Positions 21,600 to 30,201 of a DNA stretch of 64,000 nucleotides are shown here, piece after piece; position 1 is the first letter of the stretch, and the number at the start of each line of letters is the position of its first letter. The stretch spans positions 66,501,872 through 66,565,871 of the forward strand of contig CM043953.1 in the NCBI GenBank assembly GCA_014529385.2, written 5' to 3'. The stretch comes from Adiantum capillus-veneris (lineage: Eukaryota; Streptophyta; Polypodiopsida; Polypodiales; Pteridaceae). The position numbers were made by a program, and so were the translations under genes. Below the pieces are notes generated by a model. It had not been told where the DNA came from. It did not search any database and saw only the letters and a program-made list of their open reading frames with translations.

Positions 21600-22580
21600 C
21601 TGAGGTCTTGTTGATACAATTGGTGGAGCTGAATGAGAAGTAGTATATGACAATAGTGTGTTTGAGGGTACGATTGTATTGCTTTTGTGGTGCATAGATC
21701 TCTTTTTTTATTGTGAATTTGCGTTCTAATGTTGCGGGTGTGGTGGCATCCCCATGCTTTTTTTATGTTATGCTTGAGAGGGTGGCTCCCTTGTTAGACT
21801 GACTCTTCGAGTTGGATGGCATTTCACATTCTGCTCGATAGGGTGGCTCCCTTGTTTAGCTAGAGCTTGGATGCCATGGCTCAGTTGGGCCTTTCGAGGT
21901 TGATATATGTCAGGTCGGAGTTTGTGAGCCATATGGATAAATTTCAAGCGCCTAGTGCAACATGGCACAATTGAATAGCCTCCGGTCCCTCTAATCAAAA
22001 ACTCTGAAGGGTGCTTGCTAGTGCCACGTAGACACTAGCGCTCGAAATCTATCATCCACGCCCGTTTGAGAGTGTTGAAAAAAAAGGAATCTTTCGTTTG
22101 TGAGTGTTGAGAAAAGAGGAAAAAGATTCAATAATGTTAGCTGAGAGCAAGAGGAGAAGAGAAAATATGTAACGCCTACATTCTAGAAAAAATAATCATA
22201 AAAGTACTCAGCTCGATTTTTCAAAGATTCCTCTTGAAAAATTATGAAGCTGTGAAGTTCCAACAGCGCGCATAATGTTTCGCAAAGTCAATTGAAGACT
22301 TGTTTTTCAATACCTACCAAAATTTCAAAGTCTGAAGACTAAACCTCGAAATGTTGCAAGTTGCAACCAGAGGTCCAGAGGTTCAGAAAGCGATGTGGCG
22401 CATTGCCGCACGCAAGCTCCAGCAATCCGTGGGGACGTGCAGCACGGAGTGTACCATTCCGTACGGTGTACCTTTGGTCCCTTGAGCGTACCAACTAAGC
22501 GTGTTCTTATTAAATCGTTCTGCAATGAATCTGCAACAAGGAAGCTTCCTGGCAATAATGGATGGCTGCTTCCTGTCCAC
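21600..22580. other. Unassigned intergenic sequence upstream of the SAUR gene
   Basis: No frame longer than about 76 residues, no terminal repeats and no similarity to the other repeats in the window. It may be ordinary upstream sequence of the SAUR gene. Confidence 0.5.
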
Positions 22581-22585
22581 TAACT

Positions 22586-22593
22586 AATATAAG
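22586..22593 (+). promoter_or_regulatory. Candidate TATA box of the SAUR gene
   Basis: AATATAAG about 195 bp upstream of the SAUR ATG, followed about 30 bp later by a (CT)n tract, a common arrangement in plant 5' leaders. Inferred from position only. Confidence 0.4.
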
Positions 22594-22615
22594 GTCATCG
22601 TGAGCATACCATCGA

Positions 22616-22617
<2 letters not shown>

Positions 22618-22688
<71 letters not shown>
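22618..22688. repeat. (CT)n microsatellite in the SAUR leader
   Basis: About 71 bp of CT with two CCCT interruptions. CT/GA tracts in plant 5' leaders are known targets of BBR/BPC-type GAGA-binding factors. Whether this one is used is unknown. Confidence 0.95.
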
Positions 22689-22691
<3 letters not shown>

Positions 22692-22810
22692 GCCGTGCCC
22701 ACATTCATAATCTTCACATGGCTCTTTCCTGCGTGATGCTGCCTTCTCTCTTTCTGCAGCCGTGCCCACATTCATAATCTTCACATGGCTCTTTCTTGCG
22801 TGATGCTGCC
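22687..22810. repeat. Tandem duplication overlapping the SAUR start
   Basis: The stretch CTGCAGCCGTGCCC...ATGCTGCC occurs at 22687-22743 and again at 22754-22810, differing by one base, 67 bp apart. Each copy carries ATGGCTCTTTC, so there are two candidate ATGs (22718 and 22785). They are out of frame with each other because 67 is not a multiple of 3. Only the second opens into SAUR. Confidence 0.92.
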
Positions 22811-23093
22811 CTCGCGTTCTTACAGAAAGCTTCGCTCACGTACTCATGTAGCGGGCTATGGCGGGCTGCAGAGACGAGAGCGCTGTGGAGGGACACCGCG
22901 AGGCTATCTGCCCATCCAAGTGGGCGAAACCTCGCAGCGTTTCTTCGTGAAGGCCCACCTGGTAAACCACCCCCTCTTGGCGGACCTCCTCCTCAAGTCG
23001 GCACAAGTGTATGGCTTCTCCCACCGTGGGGGCGCCTTGACCATTCTCCCCTCTGATGCCCCCACTCTCCATTCCCTTCTCCAGGTCTTGTGA
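22785..23093 (+). CDS. SAUR-type auxin-responsive protein, 102 residues
   Basis: The C-terminal two thirds match the SAUR domain: PRGYLPIQVGE (residues about 38-48), QRFFVKAHLVNHPLLADLLL, then SAQVYGFSHRGGALTI. In the family these are 'GxxxVYVGxExxRFxVPxxYLxHPxFxxLLxxAEEEFGF...LxIPC'. Length is normal for SAURs (80-120 residues) and they are typically intronless, as here. SAURs bind PP2C.D phosphatases and promote cell expansion; that is family knowledge. The ATG at 22785 is chosen because it is the only one in frame. An earlier duplicated ATG at 22718 is out of frame and could act as an upstream start. The stop (TGA 23091-23093) lies within the first ten bases of the tandemly duplicated unit. 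The invariant PC of 'IPC' is replaced (ILPSD), and no transcript evidence is available. Confidence 0.75.
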   Translation: MALSCVMLPSRSYRKLRSRTHVAGYGGLQRRERCGGTPRGYLPIQVGETSQRFFVKAHLVNHPLLADLLLKSAQVYGFSHRGGALTILPSDAPTLHSLLQVL

Positions 23094-23251
23094 TGACATT
23101 GCCTTTCCGAGGATATGAACTTGGGCCTTTAGGCACCCCCCACCCCCAACTTCATATTGTGATTCTTTTTGTCCTTACTGCCTTGCACGACAGGATCCCC
23201 ATGGTATAGATCATGGTCGCCCCTTATTTTTATCACTAAAAGTTCATGAGA

Positions 23252-23283
<32 letters not shown>

Positions 23284-23296
23284 GTTACATTTTTAC

Positions 23297-23716
23297 ATCA
23301 CGATGATGAAATCCATCATCTTGACCTACAAATGAGCAGGTTGAGCTACACAATCTTCCATTAGCTTGTCTCTTATCATAGACCACGGTAAGGTAAAACT
23401 TAGGAAAGTGTGTGAATAAAACAAATCTGAGTTTCTGGCATTCCGCAGAAAAGACATCCAAACTCTGAGAGAAGCAATACATAAGTCCAAGTCTTCAGCA
23501 TTAGTTTTAATTGTTCCAAAAAGAAGATTGTACTTATTGGAGATCTTAACTTTCCATTGCATCATACATACATTATACAAGCATAACCACCAAGAGTGAA
23601 ATGTAAGGAAATTTCAAAACAAATGTCTAACAATTTCAAGCTGACCACAACTAGGACAATTGTCATCAGACATCTTCTTCCTGGCTAGAAACTCACCTAT
23701 GGGGAGAGTCCATGTT
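23297..23716 (-). pseudogene. LINE ORF2 C-terminal end, left part (copy 1)
   Basis: Minus-strand 3' end of an L1-type LINE, matching the intact copy at 32954-33472. It carries the part after the zf-RVT motif (ATIKTNAEDLDLCIASLRVW-like, SFLRNARNSDLF). The rest lies beyond the hAT-like insertion, at 28248-28700. Confidence 0.75.
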
Positions 23717-23956
23717 CAGGGATTTTAATTACGCGATGACGCATTTTGTTAAATGTTAATTATTATTGTTATTATCACTATTTTTTTCATGTTAATAACA
23801 TATCTAATGTCATGACCTACGAAAACCGGTAGAAAACGTAGAACCGGCGAGACAACCAATAATCCCGGCAAGCTCGCCGGGTTTAATATGAAACCCGGCG
23901 GGACAAGCAAGAATCCGGTCGGGTCCGTCGTGTACCCCCTCCATATTTGGCGGCTC

Positions 23957-23963
23957 TATATAA
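23957..23963 (+). promoter_or_regulatory. Candidate TATA box, left promoter of the hAT-like element
   Basis: CTCTATATAACC lies 240 bp inside the left terminus and points toward the transposase. A matching CTATATAAA lies about 205 bp inside the right terminus on the other strand. Confidence 0.5.
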
Positions 23964-24091
23964 CCCTTTTATAGACATCACATCACATCACCTCTTCCTC
24001 TAAATTTGGTCATCCTTTAAAATTTAGAAGAAAAACTAAAGGTAAAAAAATGAATAGTCTTTAAAAAAAATTAAAACTTAATGTAACTCTG

Positions 24092-24842
24092 ATCATGGAT
24101 CATTAGTTCTTTTTTGGACTGAACTGATTCTTAAAAGGAGGTAGAAAGGTGAATCTTTGGGTCTGTATCTCTACATTTGCGATGGACTGATCTCATGTTT
24201 GGTTCACCGTTATATTTGCTAAATTGATTGCTATATTGATTAGAACTTCTATCATGGGTCATTAGTTCTTTTTTGGACTGAACTGATTCTTGAAAAGAGA
24301 TAGAAAGGTGAATCTTTAGGTCGATATCTCTACTTTTGGGATGGAATGATCACATGTTTGATTCACCGCTGTATTTGCTTGCTATTCCGATTAGACCTCC
24401 AATCATGGGTCATTAGTTCTTTTTTGGACTGGACTGTTCATGAAAGGAGGTAGAAAGATGAATCTTTGGGTCGATATCTCTACTTTTGGGATGGACCGAT
24501 CACATGTTTGATTCACCGCTATATTTGCTTGCTATTCCGATTAGAGATCCAATCATGGGTCATTAGTTCTTTTTTGTACTGGACTGATTCATGAAAGGAG
24601 GTAGTAAGGTGAATCTTTGGGTCAATATCTCTACTTTTGGGATGGACTGATCACATGTTTGATTCACCACTGTATTTGCTTGCTATTTCGATTAGAGCTC
24701 CAATCATGGGTCATTAATTCTTTTTTGGACTGGACTGATTCATGAAAGGAGGTAGGAAGGTGAATCTTTGGGTCGATATCTCTACTTTGGGGATGGACTG
24801 ATCACATATTTGATTCACCGTTGTATTTTCTTGCTCATGTTT
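24092..24842 (+). repeat. Five tandem copies of a 150-bp repeat in the transposase leader
   Basis: ATCATGGGTCATTAGTTC-like starts occur at about 24092, 24251, 24402, 24552 and 24702. Each unit contains TTTTTTGGACTG, AGGTGAATCTTTGGGTC and GATTCACCGC. The first unit is about 159 bp, the others about 150. No open frame runs through it. It occupies the region where the N-terminal half of a normal hAT transposase gene would be expected. Confidence 0.93.
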
Positions 24843-24979
24843 GAGTAGATTGAGGTTTATTCCCTTCAGGCTTCACTACTACGCTTGTGTGTGACATTGA
24901 TTATAACACTAATGTTTGGTTTGAATAATACTTGAAAGAAGAGATAGCATACTGAGGATGTCTACTGAGGGTTCTTGAT

Positions 24980-26062
24980 ATGTACCGTCAGAGGATGTCT
25001 ACTATGTTAAAACTGCCATGTGAAACTAGATTTTGCACCAACTACTATACGATAGAATCACTAATAAAAAATAAGAATGCTGTGATGGAGACATTTGTAA
25101 TTTGTGCCACTTTTTCAGAATGGGAGGCCGGTCAAAGGGAGAAGATAAAAAGCAAAATAGGGGTGATCAGAGATCTACTAGCTGATCGCCACTTCTGGGA
25201 TGATGTGGTGGATGTGCACAATGTCATGATGCCAATTATGCTTGCATTACGCCAACTAGATTCTGCCTTGCCTAACATAGGTAAGGTGTGGATGGCTTGG
25301 TGGAGTATTCAAGAAAGCCTTGCAAATCCAGAGGAGCCCCAGGTGCCAATTGTGAAGCCTTGGAAGACACCATTCACTCAAAAGAGGAGAGAAATTCTGA
25401 GAAAGTATGTGCATGGTCGATGGGTTGGAGCACATAGTCCACTACACATCATAGCTTTCTTATTGGATCCAAAGTATTGGGCAATGGAAATAGACAAACT
25501 TGATGAGGAGGTGCTCGAATACTTTTATGATGTGATAGGCAGGTTTTATGCTGATCCTGATGAGCATGCATCAACTGCTACTGATCTTACGAAGTTTAAA
25601 CTCAAAGAGGGTAAGTTTGGTACAGAATTTGTGCAGAAACTTGCCACGGAGCAACCAACATGGAAGTGGTGGATGATGAATGGTGGTAGTGCACCCACCC
25701 TTAAACGCGTAGTTGTTAGAATCCTAGCCCAATGTGCATCCAATTCAAGTTCTGAGAGAAACTGGAGTACATATAAATATGTACATTCCACCATCAGAAA
25801 CCGCCTTCTAAATTCAAGAGCTGAAAAATTGGTGTATATGTACTGCAACCATCGGCTATTGGCAAGAGTGCAAGCTGAGAACTACAAAGAGGAGATGCCG
25901 CGCTGGACTTATGATGTAACCAATGATGAGGTGGACGAAGACAGTGAGCTGCAAGGGGAATCTCATGAAGTAGAAACTACATGTACTTTAGAAGAGATTG
26001 AAGAGAATTTGGAAATTGAACCAACTTTGACCCGTCGCAGCAAGCGACAGTGGTTTAATTAA
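24980..26062 (+). pseudogene. hAT transposase, C-terminal half (360 residues)
   Basis: The open frame starts MYRQRMSTMLKLPCETRF and contains the hAT core blocks ETRFCTNYYTIESLI, FWDDVVDVHNVMMPIMLALR and HIIAFLLDPKYW. It also has the C-terminal dimerisation domain: SSSERNWSTYKYVHSTIRNR then RAEKLVYMYCNHRLL (about 255-295). A full hAT transposase is usually 600-800 residues with an N-terminal BED zinc finger and the first catalytic Asp residues. All of that is missing, so this protein should be catalytically dead, although it could dimerise. The tail after residue 310 is acidic, then basic at the very end (TRRSKRQW). It converges on the minus-strand RING gene, with only about 125 bp between the two stops. 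Confidence 0.9.
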
Positions 26063-26186
26063 TAGATTATCGAATCCATTGAGTGACTTCTGTTTAAGTT
26101 CAGAAGCTGTTCAGAATTCATTGAGTCACAATCCACTAGTAAATTCTCGCAAGACAACGAGTAAATGTTTTCAAATGTTACAAAAA

Positions 26187-27120
26187 CTATCCAAGTGATA
26201 GTGAAATATTTGTGAGAATATCTTCATTCTCCTGTTCACGCTGACCTTTAAGCTTATTATAGTCTTCATACATTTTGAACATTGCATATAGCTTTTTGGA
26301 TATCTCACACTCACATATAGCACAATGAAAGCTATTCATCATGCTTTGCATCAAGCATGATATATGGTACATATGTCCGCATGGCAAGCTGAAGTGACCA
26401 CACCACTCATGAAAGAATGATCTACATATGGGGCAAGGACCACCGTGCTCACCAGAAGCTGGAGGGCCTCAATAGATGTTGGGTGCTCAATCAATGTGGC
26501 AGCATTTTGTTTTTTTTATAGTCGCCTCTAACTCTTTTACGTGGCGAGATAGCACCTTCACCTCCCTTTGCAAGTCTCTATTTAGGGTTGCTTCTGCATG
26601 AGAGCCTTGTGTAGCTTGTCATGCTTGCCTGAGTTGAGTTTGAAGCTCCTCCTTAACTTGGTGCACTTCCATTGATCCACCTTCTAGTGCCAATGACATC
26701 TCTTGCCGTGTGACGGTGATTGCACTCCTGCGAATGTCCTCAACCGTCATATGAGGTGTCCTTGAGCTGAAGTCCACTGCGGGATGCTCGCCTTGACCTC
26801 TCCTTTTCAGCTCTCCATCTAGTGTTCCAATGCTCTAGTTTACCCTTGTCTACTTCTTGAGGGAATTCCTCTTTCAAATCAGAGGCCACCTTGGGAAAAT
26901 TTCCCACCCAAGTGCTCAGTAATGAGTTTATTGATTCAGTTTTTTTGTCTGGATATAACAACAACATTTTGAGGGCAATCTCACTGTATAATGATTGCAA
27001 TCTAGACTCATCTACAACAATCTGCGCTATATCGTCGGGATCTAGTGCACTGACGATCGTAATCAACAATTGTCTAATTTTCTTTTTGAACTCTATCATT
27101 GAAGTAGTAGAAGGATCCAT
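26187..27120 (-). pseudogene. Coiled-coil plus RING-type gene carried by the hAT-like element
   Basis: Reading leftward from an ATG at 27120: about 125 open residues (MDPSTTSMIEFKKKIRQLL onward, soluble and helical) to a stop near 26740. A frame of heptad-like, charged sequence then follows (QVKEELQTQLRQ, REVKVLSRHVKELEATIK) with in-frame stops at about 26620 and 26510. An open stretch at 26468-26187 has a RING-like pattern: CPIC, then WCGHF, LPCGH, YHISC, and FHCAIC, i.e. C-X2-C ... C-X-H-X2-H-X2-C ... C-X2-C. RING domains with a preceding coiled coil are usually E3 ubiquitin ligases. The frame changes might be introns or decay; I cannot tell which. The convergent position inside the transposon makes it either captured host sequence or an accessory transposon gene. 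Confidence 0.55.
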
Positions 27121-27231
27121 TTTGCCTGCAATGGTATTATTGCAAACAACACATTGTGAAATATAACTATGTGCCACTGCATTTGGATCTTTTCTACGTG
27201 AAAGAAAAAGTGCAATATAGACCATAGATCT

Positions 27232-27845
27232 CTAGTCGCAATTGCAACCATGTGCCAATGCATCCACGCACGATGTCTTCTTTTAAGATTCAAGCATATG
27301 AAGCATTATGAAATTATTTGAGCACACATTCATGCATTAGATGCTACCGTCAATCTAGCAGCAACACACCTAGTCGCAATTGCAACCATGTGTCGAAGCA
27401 TGAATGACGGGAAGCAACATAAAACATAGTCATATTGCGTTTTTTCAATGACACACCTAGCCGCAATTGCAACCATGTGCCAGTGCATCCACGCACAGTG
27501 ACTTCTTTCAAACAGATGCTCCTGTCATTCTAGCAGCAACACACCTAGTCGCAATTGCAACCATGTGCCGAAGCATGAATGACTGGTAGCAACATGAAAC
27601 ATAATCACCCTACTCTTTTGCAATGACACACCTAGCCGCAATTGCAACCATGTGCCAGTGCATTCACACACGGTTACTTCTTTCAAACAAATGCTCCTGT
27701 CATTCTAGCAGCAACACACCTAGTCGCAATTGCAACCATGTGCCGAAGCATGAATGACTGGGAGAAATATAAAACATAATCATCGTACGCTTTTGCAATG
27801 ACACACCTAGCCGCAATTGCAACCATGTGCCAGTGCATCCACGTA
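27232..27845 (-). repeat. 88-bp-period repeats in the leader of the minus-strand gene
   Basis: The core CGCAATTGCAACCATGTG occurs at about 27237, 27374, 27462, 27550, 27637, 27724 and 27812, mostly 88 bp apart. Two alternating forms (TAGTCGCAA and TAGCCGCAA) are each tied to a different spacer, so the higher-order unit is about 175 bp. It lies between the minus-strand promoter and the gene, mirroring the 150-bp repeats on the other side. Confidence 0.93.
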
Positions 27846-28037
27846 CGATGATTTGATAAAATAAATTTTAAGCCTTTAAGTTTTAACGCAAAAAACTCAT
27901 AAAAAACATCAATAAAATAAGGAAGGGTTTCAAAAATTACTACTACACTGCTTTGAGAATGTGAAAAGCTGCCAGAAAGTTTGGTGAAGACTTTTCAATG
28001 TACTTCTTTTGTGAAAAGACAAGCACCGGTGTCACCT

Positions 28038-28045
28038 TTATATAG
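28038..28045 (-). promoter_or_regulatory. Candidate TATA box, right promoter of the hAT-like element
   Basis: Minus strand CTATATAAAGGTG, flanked upstream by GC-rich GCCGAGCCCGCCGTGG-type sequence, the same layout as the left promoter. It would drive the minus-strand RING gene through the 88-bp repeats. Confidence 0.5.
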
Positions 28046-28247
28046 CCACGGCGGGCTCGGCGGGCAAATAGCTTTACCCGGCATGACCGTCGGGAAGATT
28101 CACTAGCCCAGCGGGCTACGAGCCGGTCTGCAAGTCTCCCTGGAGGTCAAAACAGATGAATGTCAATTAACAAAATATTTGTTATTTTGCATTTCTATTG
28201 TTATTAACCTGAAATTATAGTGTGATCACGTCATTTTGAAATCCCTA

Positions 28248-28700
28248 CCATGTCAATATTCTCCACCTTACGCTTGAAACTCACTGATGAGCACCATACA
28301 TCTAATATCTTTTGTATCGACTAGCTTTGAGAATACTTGAATTACCATATCCTATTACATCTAGTTTGAATCTTTACATTGCACTACACAATTGTCGCAT
28401 TGAATGTCCAAGGGCACCGTTGTATTAGTCTCATCGAGCTCTATGTGTGGATATCTACATTGCAAGTGCTTTACAAGGTCCGAGCATCGAGTTTCTCAAC
28501 TTTCCAAGTGACTTATCTCACCACCCAAGCGTTGTATTGAGATTCTGTTGAATAGATGAAATTCCCAACACTTAGGAGTCCTAGTAGACATGTCTAATAC
28601 TTGATTTGATGAATGCAATTAGATTACTAGAAAAGTTTGTGTTTTTTTCTGTGGTCGAATTTTAGAGTCAGATGATCTAGATGTGTTCTTGATCATGTAA
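28248..28700 (-). pseudogene. LINE ORF2 fragment, right part (copy 1)
   Basis: Continues the LINE sequence interrupted at 23716. It matches 33286-33740 in copy 2. Several substitutions and stops make it non-coding here. Confidence 0.7.
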
Positions 28701-30201
28701 GGATGTTGCCAATTAAGTAATTGAGCACTTGTCTCAAAATTGAGTGCAAAGAGAAGCATGGTTTGGATGCAAAAGCATTGAAAGACCAAGTCTCAGTAGG
28801 GTTATTCATGAGTTAATACCAAGTGGTAAGTGAAATTCAATGTGTTTGAACTACTGGGAAGTGGCTTAGGATAAAGAAAAAGGGAAAAACAAGTTTTATT
28901 GGGCTATCATTGAATTAAAAAATGTGTTTTATTTTCCATATCACCTCTGAGAGTTCAGCTTTTGAGTTTTTCTTGTAGAATTTTGTTCATTTGTGTTTGA
29001 ATGCTAAGTCGTGTTGAAAATCTAAGATTTGAGCTCTTGAAGGGACAGATAGGATTTTATCATGCAAGAAAGATAATCGGATTTAACCAAAACTAGGTGA
29101 ACTTACATCTTTTGATAGTGCTAAGCACATTCCAATTTCCAAAAACTAGATTGGAATCCATAACATAGGGGATAGGGAAAAAACGTGTTTTTTTCATCAC
29201 CTAGCTGCAGGAGCCAAAACTGGGTAAAAATTGTGACAAGGGTTTTGCTTAACCCTAGAAAGTAAGCTATCAAATAAAAAGTAAGTTTGGACTCATAATG
29301 TGAGTGTGAGGTCAGTTATCAGCTTTCAGACAAAGAAAATTACTAAAAGTGGGGTTAAACTCAAACCAGACAACCAAACAGAGTGAAACTTGGGGAATAC
29401 GCTCTTGAGAGAGGGCACAACACTTGAGTATGAGAAAAAGTTGCAAAAAACTGCTAAAGCCGGTTTGAAGAAAAAAAGACGATTCTTTTCTCAAACTTGG
29501 TTAGAGTGGAAACTTGGGACCATGGGTAGACCTTGATGCAAGGGTCTCACCTATCAAGTCAAAAGTGAAATTGGGCTTCTATGTACTAGATTAGGCCAGA
29601 TACTAGTCAGAAAGACGACTGAAAGAGGGTTAAGTGAACACCAGAAACCCTGAAGAAAGCTTAAAAATTGGAATTGATGCATGATCACATTCTTGGGAGT
29701 GTGTGGTATGATTGTGAGAGAGACAAAATGAAAATTATTGTACAAGTAATCACCTCGTGGACCGATCTCCTTTGCATGAAGTGATATTTTCTGTAAGAAA
29801 TTATGTACACATCATTTGCTAGCTTGACATAACTCCACCAGAGATTTAGTTTGTGTTGAGTCTTGTACAAGCAAGGAGATCGGTCCATGAGGGGATTTGG
29901 AGCAAGGTAGAGGTTTCAAAGGATCTAAATAATTCCAGGTAACAAGTCAGGTTTCCAATTCCCATATATTGTTCATGTCCTTGAGGTCAAGAGCTTGGTA
30001 CAAGTCAAACGACAAACTGGTGAGAGATCAAGTGAGTCATGGGTCTACTAAAGAGATTGTCAATCAAGCTAACTTCGAACATCTATTGACTGTTCACAAA
30101 GAGGTAGTATCTGACACTTCATCAGAATAGGACTTCACTATCCTTATGGCTGAGAGAGCACCAAAGACGAACTATCATAGTGAGGGAAATGGGGTTGGTA
30201 C
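28701..30201 (+). other. Gypsy-like leader sequence, copy 1
   Basis: No coding frame. It matches 34745-36525 in copy 2 apart from private duplications there. It leads directly into a gag-like start (MAERAPKTNYHSEGNGVG at 30146), so it is probably the LTR/leader region of a gypsy element whose boundaries I cannot place. A perfect 15-bp inverted repeat (29758-29772 with 29873-29887) lies inside. Confidence 0.45.
29758..29887. repeat. 15-bp perfect inverted repeat with 100-bp loop
   Basis: TGGACCGATCTCCTT at 29758-29772 and its exact reverse complement at 29873-29887. Copy 2 keeps the structure with one mismatch in the left arm (about 36083-36097). Confidence 0.85.

Larger units (their letters stand above)
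23717..28247 (+). mobile_element. hAT-like DNA transposon, 4.5 kb, two convergent genes
   Basis: Left end CAGGGATTTTAATTACG, right end (reverse complement) TAGGGATTTCAAAATGACG: imperfect terminal inverted repeats of the hAT CA/TAGGG type. The flanks are CCATGTT (23710-23716) and CCATGTCA (28248-28255), an imperfect 7-8 bp target duplication. The empty site is visible in copy 2 of the segmental duplication (GCCCATGTCAATATT at about 33284-33298), which proves insertion. Inside, in order: GC-rich subterminal CCGGCGGG motifs, TATA at 23957, 150-bp repeats, transposase (plus), coiled-coil/RING gene (minus), 88-bp repeats, TATA on the minus strand at 28038-28045, GC-rich subterminal motifs. The transposase lacks its N-terminal half, so this copy is probably not autonomous. 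Confidence 0.88.

Noticed and set aside
22796-23056. Alternative proline-rich frame overlapping the SAUR
   Set aside because: Shadow frame of the GC-rich SAUR sequence. Only the 22785 frame shows family motifs.
27232-27845. CRISPR-like array (regular short repeats with spacers)
   Set aside because: The spacers themselves are near-identical in two alternating classes, so this is a minisatellite with a higher-order unit. The context is eukaryotic and there are no cas genes.
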